Assembly: GCA_001603025.1 (NCBI GenBank)
Contig: LVAP01000049.1
Coordinates: forward strand, 1 to 32,409
DNA from: Clostridiales bacterium Firm_10
GTDB taxonomy: Bacteria > Bacillota > Clostridia > Christensenellales > Aristaeellaceae
DNA length: 32,409 bases
Reading direction: 5' to 3'
Shown here: piece by piece, positions 7,027-15,262 of the stretch
Position numbering within the stretch: the first letter of the stretch is position 1
Layout of the letters: every line of letters begins with the position of its first letter
Notes under the pieces: model-generated
The model's database searches: none
What the model was told of the DNA's origin: nothing
Seen by the model: the letters and a program-made list of their open reading frames with translations, nothing else
Made by a program: the position numbers and the translations under genes

Positions 7027-8511
7027 ATGATCAGGCAGGGTTTTGACAATGACAAGTATCTGTCCATGCAGTCGGCACACATCCTCGAGCGCATCGGCGA
7101 ATTCGGCGGCAAGCTCTATCTGGAGTTTGGCGGCAAGCTGTTCGACGACAATCACGCCGCCCGTGTGCTCCCCGGCTTCCAGCCCGACAGCAAGCTGCAG
7201 ATGCTCCTCAAGCTGAAGGAGCAGGCGGAGATTGTCATCGTCATCAATGCCAACGACATCGGCGCCAACAAGATGCGCGGCGACCTGGGCATCACCTACG
7301 ACGCCGACGTGCTGCGCCTGATCGATTCCTTCCGCAGCGTGGGCCTGTATGTGGGCAGCGTCGCCATCACGCACTATACCGGCCAGGACGCGGCGGACGC
7401 CTTCAAAAAACGCCTCGAAGGGCTCGGTATCCAGGTGTTCCGGCTGTATCTCATTCCCGATTATCCCTCCAACGTGAAAAAAATCGTCAGCGACGAAGGC
7501 TACGGCCGCAACGACTACATCGAGACCCAGCGTTCCCTCGTGATCGTCACCGCGCCCGGCCCCGGCTCCGGCAAAATGGCCACCTGCCTGTCTCAGCTCT
7601 ATCATGAAAACAAGCGCGGCGTCAAAGCCGGCTACGCCAAGTTCGAGACCTTTCCCATCTGGAACCTGCCGCTCAACCATCCGGTCAACCTGGCCTATGA
7701 GGCCGCCACGGCCGACCTGAACGACGTCAATATGATCGACCCGTTCCACCTGGAGGCCTATGGCATCACCACCGTCAACTACAACCGCGACGTGGAGGTC
7801 TTCCCCATCCTCAACGCCATGTTCGAGCGCATCCAGGGCACCTCGCCCTACAAGTCCCCCACGGACATGGGCGTCAACATGGCAGGCTACTGCATCATGG
7901 ACGACGAGGCCTGCTGCGAGGCTTCCCGTCAGGAGATCATCCGCCGCTATTACAACACCGCCTGCCTGCTCAAGCAGGGCCGTGCCGAGCAAAGCGCCGT
8001 GAGCAAGATCGAACTGCTGATGAGCAAAGCCGGCATCTCCATCGACGAAAGGCCTGTGGTGGCCGCCGCGCTGGCCGTTGAAAGCAAAACCGGCAAGCCC
8101 GCCGCCGCCATCCAGCTGCCGGACGGGCAGATCGTGACCGGCAAGACCAGCTCCCTCATCGGCGCGACCGCCGGCATGCTGCTCAATGCGCTCAAGGCGC
8201 TGGGCGGCGTCAACAAGGAGCTGGACCTGCTCTCCAAGGCGGTCATCGAGCCCATCCAGGACCTCAAGGTCAACTACCTGGGCAGCTCCAATCCCCGCCT
8301 GCACACCGACGAGATCCTGCAGGCGCTGAGCATCTGCGCCGTCACCAACCCGCTGGCCAAGCTGGCCCTCGAGCAGCTCCGCAAGCTGCGGGGCTGCGAG
8401 GCGCACGCCTCCGTCATCCTCTCGAACGTGGACGAGCGCACGCTGCGCAGGCTGGGCATCAACCTCACCTGCGAGCCCAAGCACGAAACGCCCAAGCTCT
8501 ACCACAACTGA
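7027..8511 (+). CDS. DUF1846 family protein (UPF0371)
   Basis: The 494-residue protein matches the DUF1846/UPF0371 family, widespread in Firmicutes and without an assigned reaction. Diagnostic segments are the opening GFDNDKYLSMQSAHILERI, the glycine-rich loop TAPGPGSGKMATCLSQLYHE around residues 177-196, which resembles a nucleotide-binding loop, and GTSPYKSPTDMGVNMAG. Length is normal. The start has GGAGGGTGA seven bases upstream. A FAD oxidoreductase follows after 24 nt, so both are probably co-transcribed from the strong promoter at 6940. Soluble, with no signal peptide. Confidence 0.92.
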   Translation: MIRQGFDNDKYLSMQSAHILERIGEFGGKLYLEFGGKLFDDNHAARVLPGFQPDSKLQMLLKLKEQAEIVIVINANDIGANKMRGDLGITYDADVLRLIDSFRSVGLYVGSVAITHYTGQDAADAFKKRLEGLGIQVFRLYLIPDYPSNVKKIVSDEGYGRNDYIETQRSLVIVTAPGPGSGKMATCLSQLYHENKRGVKAGYAKFETFPIWNLPLNHPVNLAYEAATADLNDVNMIDPFHLEAYGITTVNYNRDVEVFPILNAMFERIQGTSPYKSPTDMGVNMAGYCIMDDEACCEASRQEIIRRYYNTACLLKQGRAEQSAVSKIELLMSKAGISIDERPVVAAALAVESKTGKPAAAIQLPDGQIVTGKTSSLIGATAGMLLNALKALGGVNKELDLLSKAVIEPIQDLKVNYLGSSNPRLHTDEILQALSICAVTNPLAKLALEQLRKLRGCEAHASVILSNVDERTLRRLGINLTCEPKHETPKLYHN

Positions 8512-8535
8512 CCCGGGCACGGAGGTGCATCTGCC

Positions 8536-9876
8536 ATGCAGGACAGGAACTATTCCGCAGACGTCGTGATCGTGGGCGCGGGCACGGCCGGTTCGGCGGC
8601 GGCGATCGCCGCGGCCGACCAGGGCGCGGATGTGCTGCTCGTCGAGCAGGCCGGCGCGGCGGGCGGCAGCGGCACGATCGGGCTCGTCACGCCCATGATG
8701 ACCACCCGCATCCCCGGCAATCCCCTCTGCTCCTACGTGAGCGGAGAGATCGGCCGCCGCATGGCCGCCATCGGCGCGGCTTCCGGCGACGGTTTCCGCT
8801 TCGATCCCATGATGCTCGCCTTCGTGCTGGAACAGATGCTGATGGAACGCGGCGTCAGGATGCTCTTCCACACCGCGCTCACAGGCGTCCGCATGGAGGG
8901 GCGGCGCGTTGAAAGCCTCCGGGCGTTCAACAAATCGGGCCAGGTCCGCATCACGGGGCGCGCGTTCATCGACGCCACCGGTGACGGCGACCTGTGCGCG
9001 CTGGCCGGCCTTCCCATGCTGCACGGCGACGAAGAAACCGGCAAAAACCAGCCTGTTTCGCTGCGCTATGTGCTGGGCGGCGTGGATACAGCCGCCTTCC
9101 GCGGCTTCCTGAACGAGCGCGGCGCCAACCTCACGGGCGACTACCTCTCCGGCGCGGTCACCACCGCCCCGAACCGCGAGTGGCCCCTTGCCGGCCTGTT
9201 CCGCGAGGCCATCGCGGCGGGCGACCTCATGCCGGACGACATGGTCTACTGGCAATTCTTCAGCCTGCCGGGCCGCGCGGACTCGATCGCTTTCAACTGC
9301 CCCGAGTTCTTCGACCTGCACGACGCGGACGACGCGGAAAACCTCACCTTCGTCCAGCTGCGCGGCAAGCAGGCCATCCTGCGCCAGCTGCTGTTCTGCC
9401 GCAAATACCTGCGCGGCTTTGAAAAGGCATACGTCAGCGCGGTCTCGTCCATCGTGGGCGTGCGCGAGTCCCGCCGCGCGGTGACGGATTACATCATAAC
9501 CGCCGACGACCTGATCGCCCGCCGCAAGTTCAGCGACGTCATCGCACAGTCCAACTACCCCATCGACGTGCACGGCCGCCGGCTGAACCACCCGGACGAC
9601 GCCTTCAACGGCGAGGAGAACAGGCCCTGGTTCGAGGTGCCGCTGCGCGCGCTGATTGTGAAGGACGCAGACAACCTGCTGGTCGCGGGCCGGTGCCTGG
9701 GCGCGGAGTTCATCGCGCAGAGCGCCATCCGCATCATCCCCACCTGCCGCGCCATGGGCGAAGCGGCCGGCATCGCCGCCTCAATCGCCTGCCGCGCAGG
9801 CGCCGTCCACGTCGTGGACGGCGCGGCCGTGCGCGCGGAAATGATCCGCCGCGGCGCGCGCTTCGCCGCGTCATAA
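8536..9876 (+). CDS. FAD-dependent oxidoreductase (FAD_oxidored family)
   Basis: The 446-residue flavoprotein begins with the Rossmann fingerprint VVIVGAGTAGSAAAIAAADQ (GxGxxG at residues 14-19), then E38 for the ribose and the loop GGSGTIGLVTPMM. The second FAD contact FIDATGDGDLCALAGLP and the C-terminal LLVAGRCLGAEFIAQSAIR are also clear. This pattern fits PF12831, whose members oxidise varied and often unknown substrates. There is no covalent-flavin motif or signal peptide. GGAGGTG precedes the ATG. It follows the DUF1846 gene by 24 nt. The substrate is unknown. Confidence 0.9.
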   Translation: MQDRNYSADVVIVGAGTAGSAAAIAAADQGADVLLVEQAGAAGGSGTIGLVTPMMTTRIPGNPLCSYVSGEIGRRMAAIGAASGDGFRFDPMMLAFVLEQMLMERGVRMLFHTALTGVRMEGRRVESLRAFNKSGQVRITGRAFIDATGDGDLCALAGLPMLHGDEETGKNQPVSLRYVLGGVDTAAFRGFLNERGANLTGDYLSGAVTTAPNREWPLAGLFREAIAAGDLMPDDMVYWQFFSLPGRADSIAFNCPEFFDLHDADDAENLTFVQLRGKQAILRQLLFCRKYLRGFEKAYVSAVSSIVGVRESRRAVTDYIITADDLIARRKFSDVIAQSNYPIDVHGRRLNHPDDAFNGEENRPWFEVPLRALIVKDADNLLVAGRCLGAEFIAQSAIRIIPTCRAMGEAAGIAASIACRAGAVHVVDGAAVRAEMIRRGARFAAS

Positions 9877-9913
9877 CCCCGGGCTGGAGCGGCGGCAGAA
9901 TTGCCCGGCAACA

Positions 9914-9943
9914 TTGGTTAGAACATGCTGATGCATGGATAAC
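9914..9943 (+). promoter_or_regulatory. Inverted repeat within a weak promoter before the DtxR-type gene
   Basis: GTTA-gaa-CATGC-TGAT-GCATG-ga-TAAC (9917-9943) is a near-perfect interrupted palindrome. A weak promoter TTGGTT (9914-9919), 18 bases, GATAAC (9938-9943) overlaps it, so a bound repressor would cover the promoter. Autoregulation by the downstream gene is inferred. Confidence 0.4.
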
Positions 9944-9996
9944 AACGGCGGACGCGCTGCGGCTGCCGGCGAAAACCCACGCGAGGAAGTGAATTC

Positions 9997-10377
9997 ATGA
10001 ATATCCACAAATCGGCCGAGGATTACCTCGAGCAAATCCTGATGCTGCAGGAGCAGAAGGGCTATGTGCGCTCCATCGACATCGCGACGGGCCTGTCGGT
10101 CAGCAAGCCCTCCGTCAGCTTCGCGATGAAGCAGCTGCGCGAGAACGGCTACATCATCATGGACAGGGACAGCTATATCACCCTGACGGACAAGGGCCTG
10201 GCGATCGCGCAGAACATCTATGCCCGCCACAAGGCGCTCACCGTGTTCCTCATGCGCCTGGGCGTGGATGAAAAGGAAGCCCGCGAAGACGCCTGCAAGC
10301 TCGAGCACGACATCTCTCCCGCCACCTTCAACGCCATCCGGCGGTTCATCGACGAAATGCCGGACGCGGCGCAGTAG
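9997..10377 (+). CDS. Short DtxR/MntR-family metalloregulator
   Basis: The 126-residue protein has an N-terminal winged helix (ATGLSVSKPSVSFAMKQLREN) and the DtxR-family dimer/metal domain, but no SH3-like domain. D9, E12, H78, C100, E103 and H104 line up with MntR D8, E11, H77, E99, E102 and H103 at a constant +1 offset. The residue matching MntR E99 is Cys, as in DtxR/IdeR C102, which points to iron rather than manganese sensing (inference). AGGAAG precedes the ATG. No metal transporter lies beside it, so targets other than itself must be elsewhere. Confidence 0.9.
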   Translation: MNIHKSAEDYLEQILMLQEQKGYVRSIDIATGLSVSKPSVSFAMKQLRENGYIIMDRDSYITLTDKGLAIAQNIYARHKALTVFLMRLGVDEKEAREDACKLEHDISPATFNAIRRFIDEMPDAAQ

Positions 10378-10409
10378 CCGCAGCCGCTTTCCGGATCCCC
10401 GTGAATGTG

Positions 10410-10449
10410 AAAGGGCGCCCCGCTTAAAGTGGAGCGCCCTTTTCTTTTA
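10410..10449 (+). terminator. Terminator between the DtxR-type gene and cysK
   Basis: AAAGGGCGC (10410-10418) pairs with GCGCCCTTT (10434-10442), with an inner CCGCTT/AAGTGG helix, followed by TTTTCTTTT on the plus strand. The minus-strand tail is weaker, so service to cysK is possible but less sure. Confidence 0.85.
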
Positions 10450-10464
10450 TGCCTGTTTTGTCCT

Positions 10465-11394
10465 TCAATCCTGGAACAGCGGCGTGGACAGGTAGCGCTC
10501 GCCGGTGTCCGGCAGCAGCGCCACGATCAGCTTGCCTTCATTCTCCGGACGCCTGGCCAGCTCCAGCGCCGCCGCGAACGCCGCGCCGGAAGAAATGCCC
10601 ACCAGCAGGCCTTCGCTGCGCGCCAGCTGGCGGCCGCCCGCGTAGGCCGTCTCGTTGTCGATCCTGATCACCTCGTCGTATACGCCGGTGTCCAGCACCT
10701 CCGGAACAAAGCCCGCGCCGATGCCCTGGATACCGTGCGGCCCGGGCTTGCCGCCGGACAGCACCGGGGAGGAGGCCGGCTCCACCGCCACCACCTTCAG
10801 GCCCGGCTTCTGTTCCTTGAGATAGCGGCCCGTACCGGACACGGTGCCGCCGGTGCCCACGCCGGCCACGAATATGTCCACTTCACCCTCGGTGTCGGCC
10901 CAGATCTCCGGACCGGTGGTCTCATAGTGCGCCTTCGGATTGGAAGGATTGACAAACTGACCGGGGATAAAGCCGCCCGGGATCTCCTTCGCCAGCTCTT
11001 CCGCGCGGGCGATGGCGCCCTTCATGCCCTTTGATCCTTCCGTGAGCACGATCTCCGCGCCGTAGGCCGCGATCAGCTTGCGCCGCTCAACAGACATGGT
11101 CTCGGGCATCACGATGATGGTGCGGTATCCGCGCGCGGCCGCGATGGCGGCCAGGCCGATGCCCGTGTTGCCGCTGGTCGGCTCGATGATGACAGAGCCC
11201 TCCTTCAGCGCGCCGCTTGCCTCGGCGTCCTCAATCATGGCCTTCGCCACACGATCCTTCACGCTGCCCGCGGGATTGTTCCGCTCCAGCTTCACCGCAA
11301 GGCGCGCCTTCAGGCCTTCCTTCTTTTCGATGTTCCCCAGCTCCACGATCGGCGTCCTGCCGACCAGTTCCGCCGCAGACTGATAGATCGCCAT
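10465..11394 (-). CDS. cysK: Cysteine synthase A (O-acetylserine sulfhydrylase)
   Basis: This PLP enzyme makes L-cysteine from O-acetylserine and sulfide. The 309-residue protein has the PLP lysine K46 in NPAGSVKDR, the substrate loop TSGNTG at 73-78, the phosphate-binding loop [12 protein letters not shown], and GISSGAA near the C terminus. All are typical of CysK, and the length is normal. GGAGGAAA precedes the ATG at 11394. It is monocistronic, with its own perfect promoter. A C-terminal Ile, which would allow SAT docking in trans, does not apply. The active site is not in doubt. Confidence 0.97.
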   Translation of the reverse strand: MAIYQSAAELVGRTPIVELGNIEKKEGLKARLAVKLERNNPAGSVKDRVAKAMIEDAEASGALKEGSVIIEPTSGNTGIGLAAIAAARGYRTIIVMPETMSVERRKLIAAYGAEIVLTEGSKGMKGAIARAEELAKEIPGGFIPGQFVNPSNPKAHYETTGPEIWADTEGEVDIFVAGVGTGGTVSGTGRYLKEQKPGLKVVAVEPASSPVLSGGKPGPHGIQGIGAGFVPEVLDTGVYDEVIRIDNETAYAGGRQLARSEGLLVGISSGAAFAAALELARRPENEGKLIVALLPDTGERYLSTPLFQD

Positions 11395-11425
11395 GCCCTT
11401 TCCTCCTGTCTGTTTCCTTGCCTAT

Positions 11426-11446
11426 AACCCATTTAATTGATAGGTT
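11426..11446 (-). promoter_or_regulatory. Candidate operator in the cysK leader
   Basis: The minus strand reads AACCTAT-CAATTAA-ATGGGTT, an imperfect palindrome just downstream of the -10 box. Its size and position suit an Rrf2-type (CymR/IscR-like) repressor of cysteine genes. The regulator identity is inference. Confidence 0.4.
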
Positions 11447-11453
11447 TGTAGAG

Positions 11454-11482
11454 ATTATACCCCCGTTTGTCTGCCCTGTCAA
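11454..11482 (-). promoter_or_regulatory. Perfect sigma-A promoter of cysK
   Basis: On the minus strand TTGACA (11482-11477), 17 bases, TATAAT (11459-11454): a 12/12 match with ideal spacing. Confidence 0.9.
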
Positions 11483-11575
11483 GGGGCTGACGTGAAAAAA
11501 ATACATTTAACACGTTCTTCCTTTACTCCTTGCAGGACAAACACTCCCGCGATGGATTTTTGCCCGCCGTCATTA

Positions 11576-11581
11576 TATAAT
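11576..11581 (+). promoter_or_regulatory. -10 box for the ParB-BMP gene
   Basis: TATAAT lies 25 nt before the start codon. The position for the -35 box reads TGGATT (3/6), so an activator or a weak promoter is possible. Confidence 0.45.
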
Positions 11582-11606
11582 GAAAAGACAATCGAGGTGA
11601 TACATT

Positions 11607-13571
11607 ATGACTTTTGAAAATTATGACAGTGCCCTTAAACTTGGAAAGCGCGAAATGAACCTGCTCAAAAACCGCCATGAGGATCCCTATCTGCCTGTTC
11701 TGGACGACGTGGCGCCAAATGCCATGGCGCTGCCCGCCCGCTCCCTCCGCCTGGTAAGCATCCCGCTGAACCAGATCGTGGGAACGGCCACCCACGGCCG
11801 CACGACTGCCTTCGCCGCCAACTTCATGCCGATCATCGACAGTGTCTCCGAATTCGCCGCCAAGTGGGAGCGGCTGTATGAATCCGTCATCAACGAGGGC
11901 GTCAACTCGCCCATCAAGGCCTATGAATACATGAACAAATTCTACGTCATCGAGGGCAACAAGCGGGTCAGCGTCATGAAATTCCTGAACGCCGCCGCCA
12001 TCGAGGGCGAAGTCATCCGGCTCATTCCCCCGAGGACAGACGATGCGGCCAACAGAATATACTACGAATTTCTCTCCTTCTATGACGACACGGAGATCAA
12101 CAGCATCTACTTCTCCAAGGAGGGCGGCTTCGCCCAGCTGTATGAATACACCGGCACCGTACCAGGCGAAAAGTGGAGCGTCAGCCTGCGCCGCGATTTC
12201 CGCTCGGCGCTGGTGCGCTTTTCAAACGTCTACCACGCGCTGAACGGCAGCCGCCTGCCCATCACCGACGGCGACGCCTTCCTGATCTTCCTGAGCATCT
12301 ATGGCTTCGCTCACGCCGGGGAGGTCACAGGCGAGCAGCTGCGCAGGGATGTTGAAAAAATCTGGGATGAGATCCGCAACAGCGCGCAGGAGGAGCGCGT
12401 GGTCATGCTCATGGAACCCACCGCGGAGGACAGCCCGTCGCTGCTCACTTCCCTGCTGGGCCCGAAGAAGCTCACAGCCGCCTTCCTCTACAGCCGCATG
12501 CCCGCCGAATCCGGCTGGACCTACTGGCATGAGATGGGCCGGGCCCACGTGGACGCCATGCTCGAAGGGCGGGTGGACACTGTCGCGCTTGAAGCGCGCA
12601 CCGGCGAAGCCGCCGAGCAGGTCCTCAAGGAGCTGGCCGAGGCAGGCACGGACGTGGTGTTCACCACCTCGCCCCTGTTCCTGAACGCCGCCATCAAGGC
12701 CTCCGTCGCCCATCCGGAGATGAAGATCCTCAACTGCTCGCTGCTGGCCTCGTTCCATCACGTGCGCAGCTATTACCTGCGCATCTATGAGGCGAAGTTC
12801 ATCATCGGCGCCATCGCGGGCTCCATGGCGGACAACAATCGCATCGGCTATATCGCGGATTATCCCATCTACGGCACGCCCGCCGGCATCAACGCCTTCG
12901 CGCTGGGTGCCCGGCTGGTCAATCCGCGCGCCCAGGTGTTCCTGGACTGGTCTTCGCGCCGCGATCACGACGCGTATGAGACCTTCCGCCAAAACGACAT
13001 CAACATCATCTGCAACCGCGACATCAGCGCTCCGGCCCGCGCTTCGCGCGAGTTCGGGCTGTATCGCGTGGAATCGGACGGCTCCCCGCGCAACCTGGCC
13101 ATGCCGGTATGGAACTGGGGCAGCCTCTACGAGACCATCCTGCGCAGCCTGCTGAGCGGCAGCTGGAAGGAGGCCAGCGGCTCCTCCGACGGCATGGCGA
13201 TGGCTTACTGGCCCGGCATTTCCACCGGCGCCATCGACGTGTTCTATTCCCAGCGGCTGCCGTACGGCACGCAGCAGCTCATCGAAATGATCCGCGGGCT
13301 GTTTCAGAGCGGTTCATTCAACCCCTTCTCCGGCAAAATCGTCTCGCAGGATGGATCCGTCCACTCGGAGAGCGACGAACAGCTCTCTCCCGCGCGCATC
13401 GTCACCATGGACTGGCTGTGCGACAACGTCATCGGCGCCATTCCCGACCTGGATCAGCTGCGCCCCGAAGCGCATCCCCTGGTCCGCCTGCAGGGCATCA
13501 ATGACAGCGCCCGCCCCGATCCCCGCGCCATCGCCTGGACCGGCGCAGACAGCGAACGCTTTCCCGACTGA
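11607..13571 (+). CDS. Cytosolic fusion of a ParB-like module and a BMP-type (nucleoside-binding) domain
   Basis: The 654-residue protein has two parts. Residues about 45-150 resemble a ParB/Srx-like fold: LVSIPLNQIVGTATHGR, then FYVIEGNKRVSVMKFLNA with EGNKR at 116-120. From about 287 to 570 it resembles a BMP/Med periplasmic-binding domain: KKLTAAFLYSRMPAESGWTY, VVFTTSPLFLNAAIKASVAH, then NRIGYIADYPIYGTPAGINA. True BMP receptors are exported lipoproteins that bind nucleosides. This one has no signal peptide or lipobox and no ABC permease nearby, so it should act inside the cell, perhaps as a ligand-sensing regulator (inference). A metallophosphoesterase follows after 17 nt. GAGGTGA precedes the ATG. 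Confidence 0.8.
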   Translation: MTFENYDSALKLGKREMNLLKNRHEDPYLPVLDDVAPNAMALPARSLRLVSIPLNQIVGTATHGRTTAFAANFMPIIDSVSEFAAKWERLYESVINEGVNSPIKAYEYMNKFYVIEGNKRVSVMKFLNAAAIEGEVIRLIPPRTDDAANRIYYEFLSFYDDTEINSIYFSKEGGFAQLYEYTGTVPGEKWSVSLRRDFRSALVRFSNVYHALNGSRLPITDGDAFLIFLSIYGFAHAGEVTGEQLRRDVEKIWDEIRNSAQEERVVMLMEPTAEDSPSLLTSLLGPKKLTAAFLYSRMPAESGWTYWHEMGRAHVDAMLEGRVDTVALEARTGEAAEQVLKELAEAGTDVVFTTSPLFLNAAIKASVAHPEMKILNCSLLASFHHVRSYYLRIYEAKFIIGAIAGSMADNNRIGYIADYPIYGTPAGINAFALGARLVNPRAQVFLDWSSRRDHDAYETFRQNDINIICNRDISAPARASREFGLYRVESDGSPRNLAMPVWNWGSLYETILRSLLSGSWKEASGSSDGMAMAYWPGISTGAIDVFYSQRLPYGTQQLIEMIRGLFQSGSFNPFSGKIVSQDGSVHSESDEQLSPARIVTMDWLCDNVIGAIPDLDQLRPEAHPLVRLQGINDSARPDPRAIAWTGADSERFPD

Positions 13572-13588
13572 AGACAAGGGGTGTCACC

Positions 13589-14212
13589 ATGAAGATCCTC
13601 GCCCTGGCCGACCACGCGGAACCAAAGCTGTGGGAACACCTCGACAGGCGCCGCCTGGAGGGAATTGACCTCATCATCTCCTGCGGCGACCTGCCGCCTT
13701 CCTACCTGTCCTTCCTCACCTGCTTCACGCACGCGCCTGTGCTGTATGTTCACGGCAATCACGACGCGCGCTATGAGAAGGATCCGCCGGAGGGCTGCGT
13801 CTGCATAGACGGCGAGGTTTACGTCCACGAGGGCGTGCGCATCGTCGGCCTGGGCGGCAGCATGCGCTACAGGCCGAACGCCCCGCACCAGTACACGGAG
13901 CGCGAGATGGCCCGCCGGCTCTGGCGGCTGCGCCTCGCCCTGTTCCGCCGGCGCGGCGTGGATATCCTCGTGACCCATTCGCCCGCCGAAGGCATCGGCG
14001 ACGACACGGATCTCGCGCACCGGGGCTTTAAAACCTTCCTGCGCTTCATGGACCGCTACCACCCGCGCTACATGCTCCACGGCCACGAGCACATTGAGTA
14101 CACCCACGACTTCCGGCGCGAACGGCAATACGGCGACACCGCCGTGGTCAACGCCTGCGGCTGCTGCGTCATAGAAATCGAGCCGCATCGCCCGGCCGGA
14201 AAAAGGGGATAG
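13589..14212 (+). CDS. Calcineurin-like metallophosphoesterase
   Basis: The 207-residue enzyme carries the metal motifs of the family in order: an N-terminal ALADHAEP, SCGDLP near residue 32, VHGNHDARY near 53, LVTHSPAEG near 130, and MLHGHEHIEY near 157. The first motif reads D-H instead of the usual D-x-H. No signal peptide is visible, so it acts in the cytoplasm. Family members hydrolyse phosphomonoesters, phosphodiesters or cyclic nucleotides, and the substrate cannot be named. It is 17 nt downstream of the ParB-BMP gene and probably co-expressed with it. Confidence 0.9.
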   Translation: MKILALADHAEPKLWEHLDRRRLEGIDLIISCGDLPPSYLSFLTCFTHAPVLYVHGNHDARYEKDPPEGCVCIDGEVYVHEGVRIVGLGGSMRYRPNAPHQYTEREMARRLWRLRLALFRRRGVDILVTHSPAEGIGDDTDLAHRGFKTFLRFMDRYHPRYMLHGHEHIEYTHDFRRERQYGDTAVVNACGCCVIEIEPHRPAGKRG

Positions 14213-14219
14213 CCGTAAC

Positions 14220-14253
14220 CGCCGGGAGGGCGCGACCCCTCTGCGTCCCGGCG
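14220..14253 (+). other. Hairpin after the metallophosphoesterase gene
   Basis: CGCCGGGA (14220-14227) pairs with TCCCGGCG (14246-14253). No T-run follows (GCTCCAAAAACG), so it is not a standard intrinsic terminator. Confidence 0.4.
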
Positions 14254-14300
14254 ACGGCTCCAAAAACGCACGATTTGATAAATAATCCCGCGCTGCGCAC

Positions 14301-14329
14301 TTGCCACCCACTGATTTTTCATGTATAAT
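14301..14329 (+). promoter_or_regulatory. Promoter of the first degV gene
   Basis: TTGCCA (14301-14306), 17 bases, TATAAT (14324-14329). Confidence 0.75.
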
Positions 14330-14392
14330 AGCTGTGTATAGCGACATTCCGGCTTCACCGGATCGTCCTGTGAAAGCGAGGCATTTCAAACT

Positions 14393-15238
14393 ATGGCTAT
14401 AAAAATCACCTCCGACAGCACCTGCGATCTGGCGCCCGCACAGATCGAGGAATACAACATCGGCATCGTTCCCCTCATCGTGATGAAGGACGACGCGCCT
14501 CTTAAAGACGGCGTCGACATCACGCCTGCCGACATCTTCACCTATACGGCCAAAACCGGCAAACTGTGCTCCACCTCCGCTCTCAGCGAATTCGAATATA
14601 CCGAGTATTTCCGCCCGCTGTCCGAGGCCAACGATGCGGTGATCCACATCAACATCAGCGCGGAGTTTTCCAGCTGCTTCCAGAACGCCACCAAGGCGGC
14701 GGCGCATTTTTCAAACGTATACGTCATCGATTCGCGCAACCTGTCCACCGGCCAGGGCCATGTGGCCATCGAAGCCGCCCAGCTGGCGGCGCGCGGCCTC
14801 TCGCCCGAAGAAATCTGCCGGGAGCTCAATGACCTCACCGGCCGTGTCGAAGCCAGCTTCCTGCTTGACCGGCTGGACTACATGGTCAAGGGCGGGCGCT
14901 GCTCGTCTGTGGCCGCGCTGGGCGCGAACCTGCTGCACCTCAAGCCGTGCATCGAGGTCATCGACGGCAGGATGCGCGTCGTGAAGAAATACCGCGGCAC
15001 TTACGACCGCTGCATCCAGGCCTACGTCACCGAGCGCATCCAGAACCGCACGGACCTGCGGCATGACCGCATGTTCATCACCCACGCCGGCGCCGAGCCG
15101 GACACCCTGGCCGTCGCGCGGCAGGCCGTGGCCGAAAACGGCCGCTTCGAACGCGTCTATGAAACCATCGCCGGCTGCACCGTGAGCTGCCACTGCGGGC
15201 CGCACACGCTGGGCGTTATCTTCATCAGAACAAAATAA
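14393..15238 (+). CDS. DegV-family fatty-acid-binding protein (first copy)
   Basis: DegV/FakB proteins bind a fatty acid and present it to the kinase FakA for phosphorylation in the cytoplasm. The 281-residue protein has the typical start IKITSDSTCDLAP, the region KLCSTSALSEFEY, and the binding-site segment SFLLDRLDYMVKGGRCSS. It ends with the hinge HCGPHTLGVIFI, where most members read H-x-GPG. No fakA-like gene is in the window. A terminator-like hairpin begins at the first base after its stop codon and covers the start region of the next gene. Confidence 0.92.
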   Translation: MAIKITSDSTCDLAPAQIEEYNIGIVPLIVMKDDAPLKDGVDITPADIFTYTAKTGKLCSTSALSEFEYTEYFRPLSEANDAVIHINISAEFSSCFQNATKAAAHFSNVYVIDSRNLSTGQGHVAIEAAQLAARGLSPEEICRELNDLTGRVEASFLLDRLDYMVKGGRCSSVAALGANLLHLKPCIEVIDGRMRVVKKYRGTYDRCIQAYVTERIQNRTDLRHDRMFITHAGAEPDTLAVARQAVAENGRFERVYETIAGCTVSCHCGPHTLGVIFIRTK

Positions 15239-15260
15239 AAAAACGGGGGAGGCCGTTTTT
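15239..15260 (+). promoter_or_regulatory. Terminator-like hairpin holding the next gene's ribosome binding site in its loop
   Basis: AAAAACGG (15239-15246) pairs with CCGTTTTT (15253-15260) around the loop GGGAGG (15247-15252), which is the ribosome binding site of the gene starting at 15263. Only three of the eight pairs are GC. Termination, exposure of the site on a loop, or neither is possible. Confidence 0.6.
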
Positions 15261-15262
15261 CT

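Noticed and set aside
6844-9591. A 915-codon open frame on the minus strand opposite the DUF1846 and FAD oxidoreductase genes.
   Set aside because: It is a high-GC shadow: low-complexity Gly/Ala/His/Asp-rich product, no ribosome binding site, no family motifs, and both plus-strand genes are clear.
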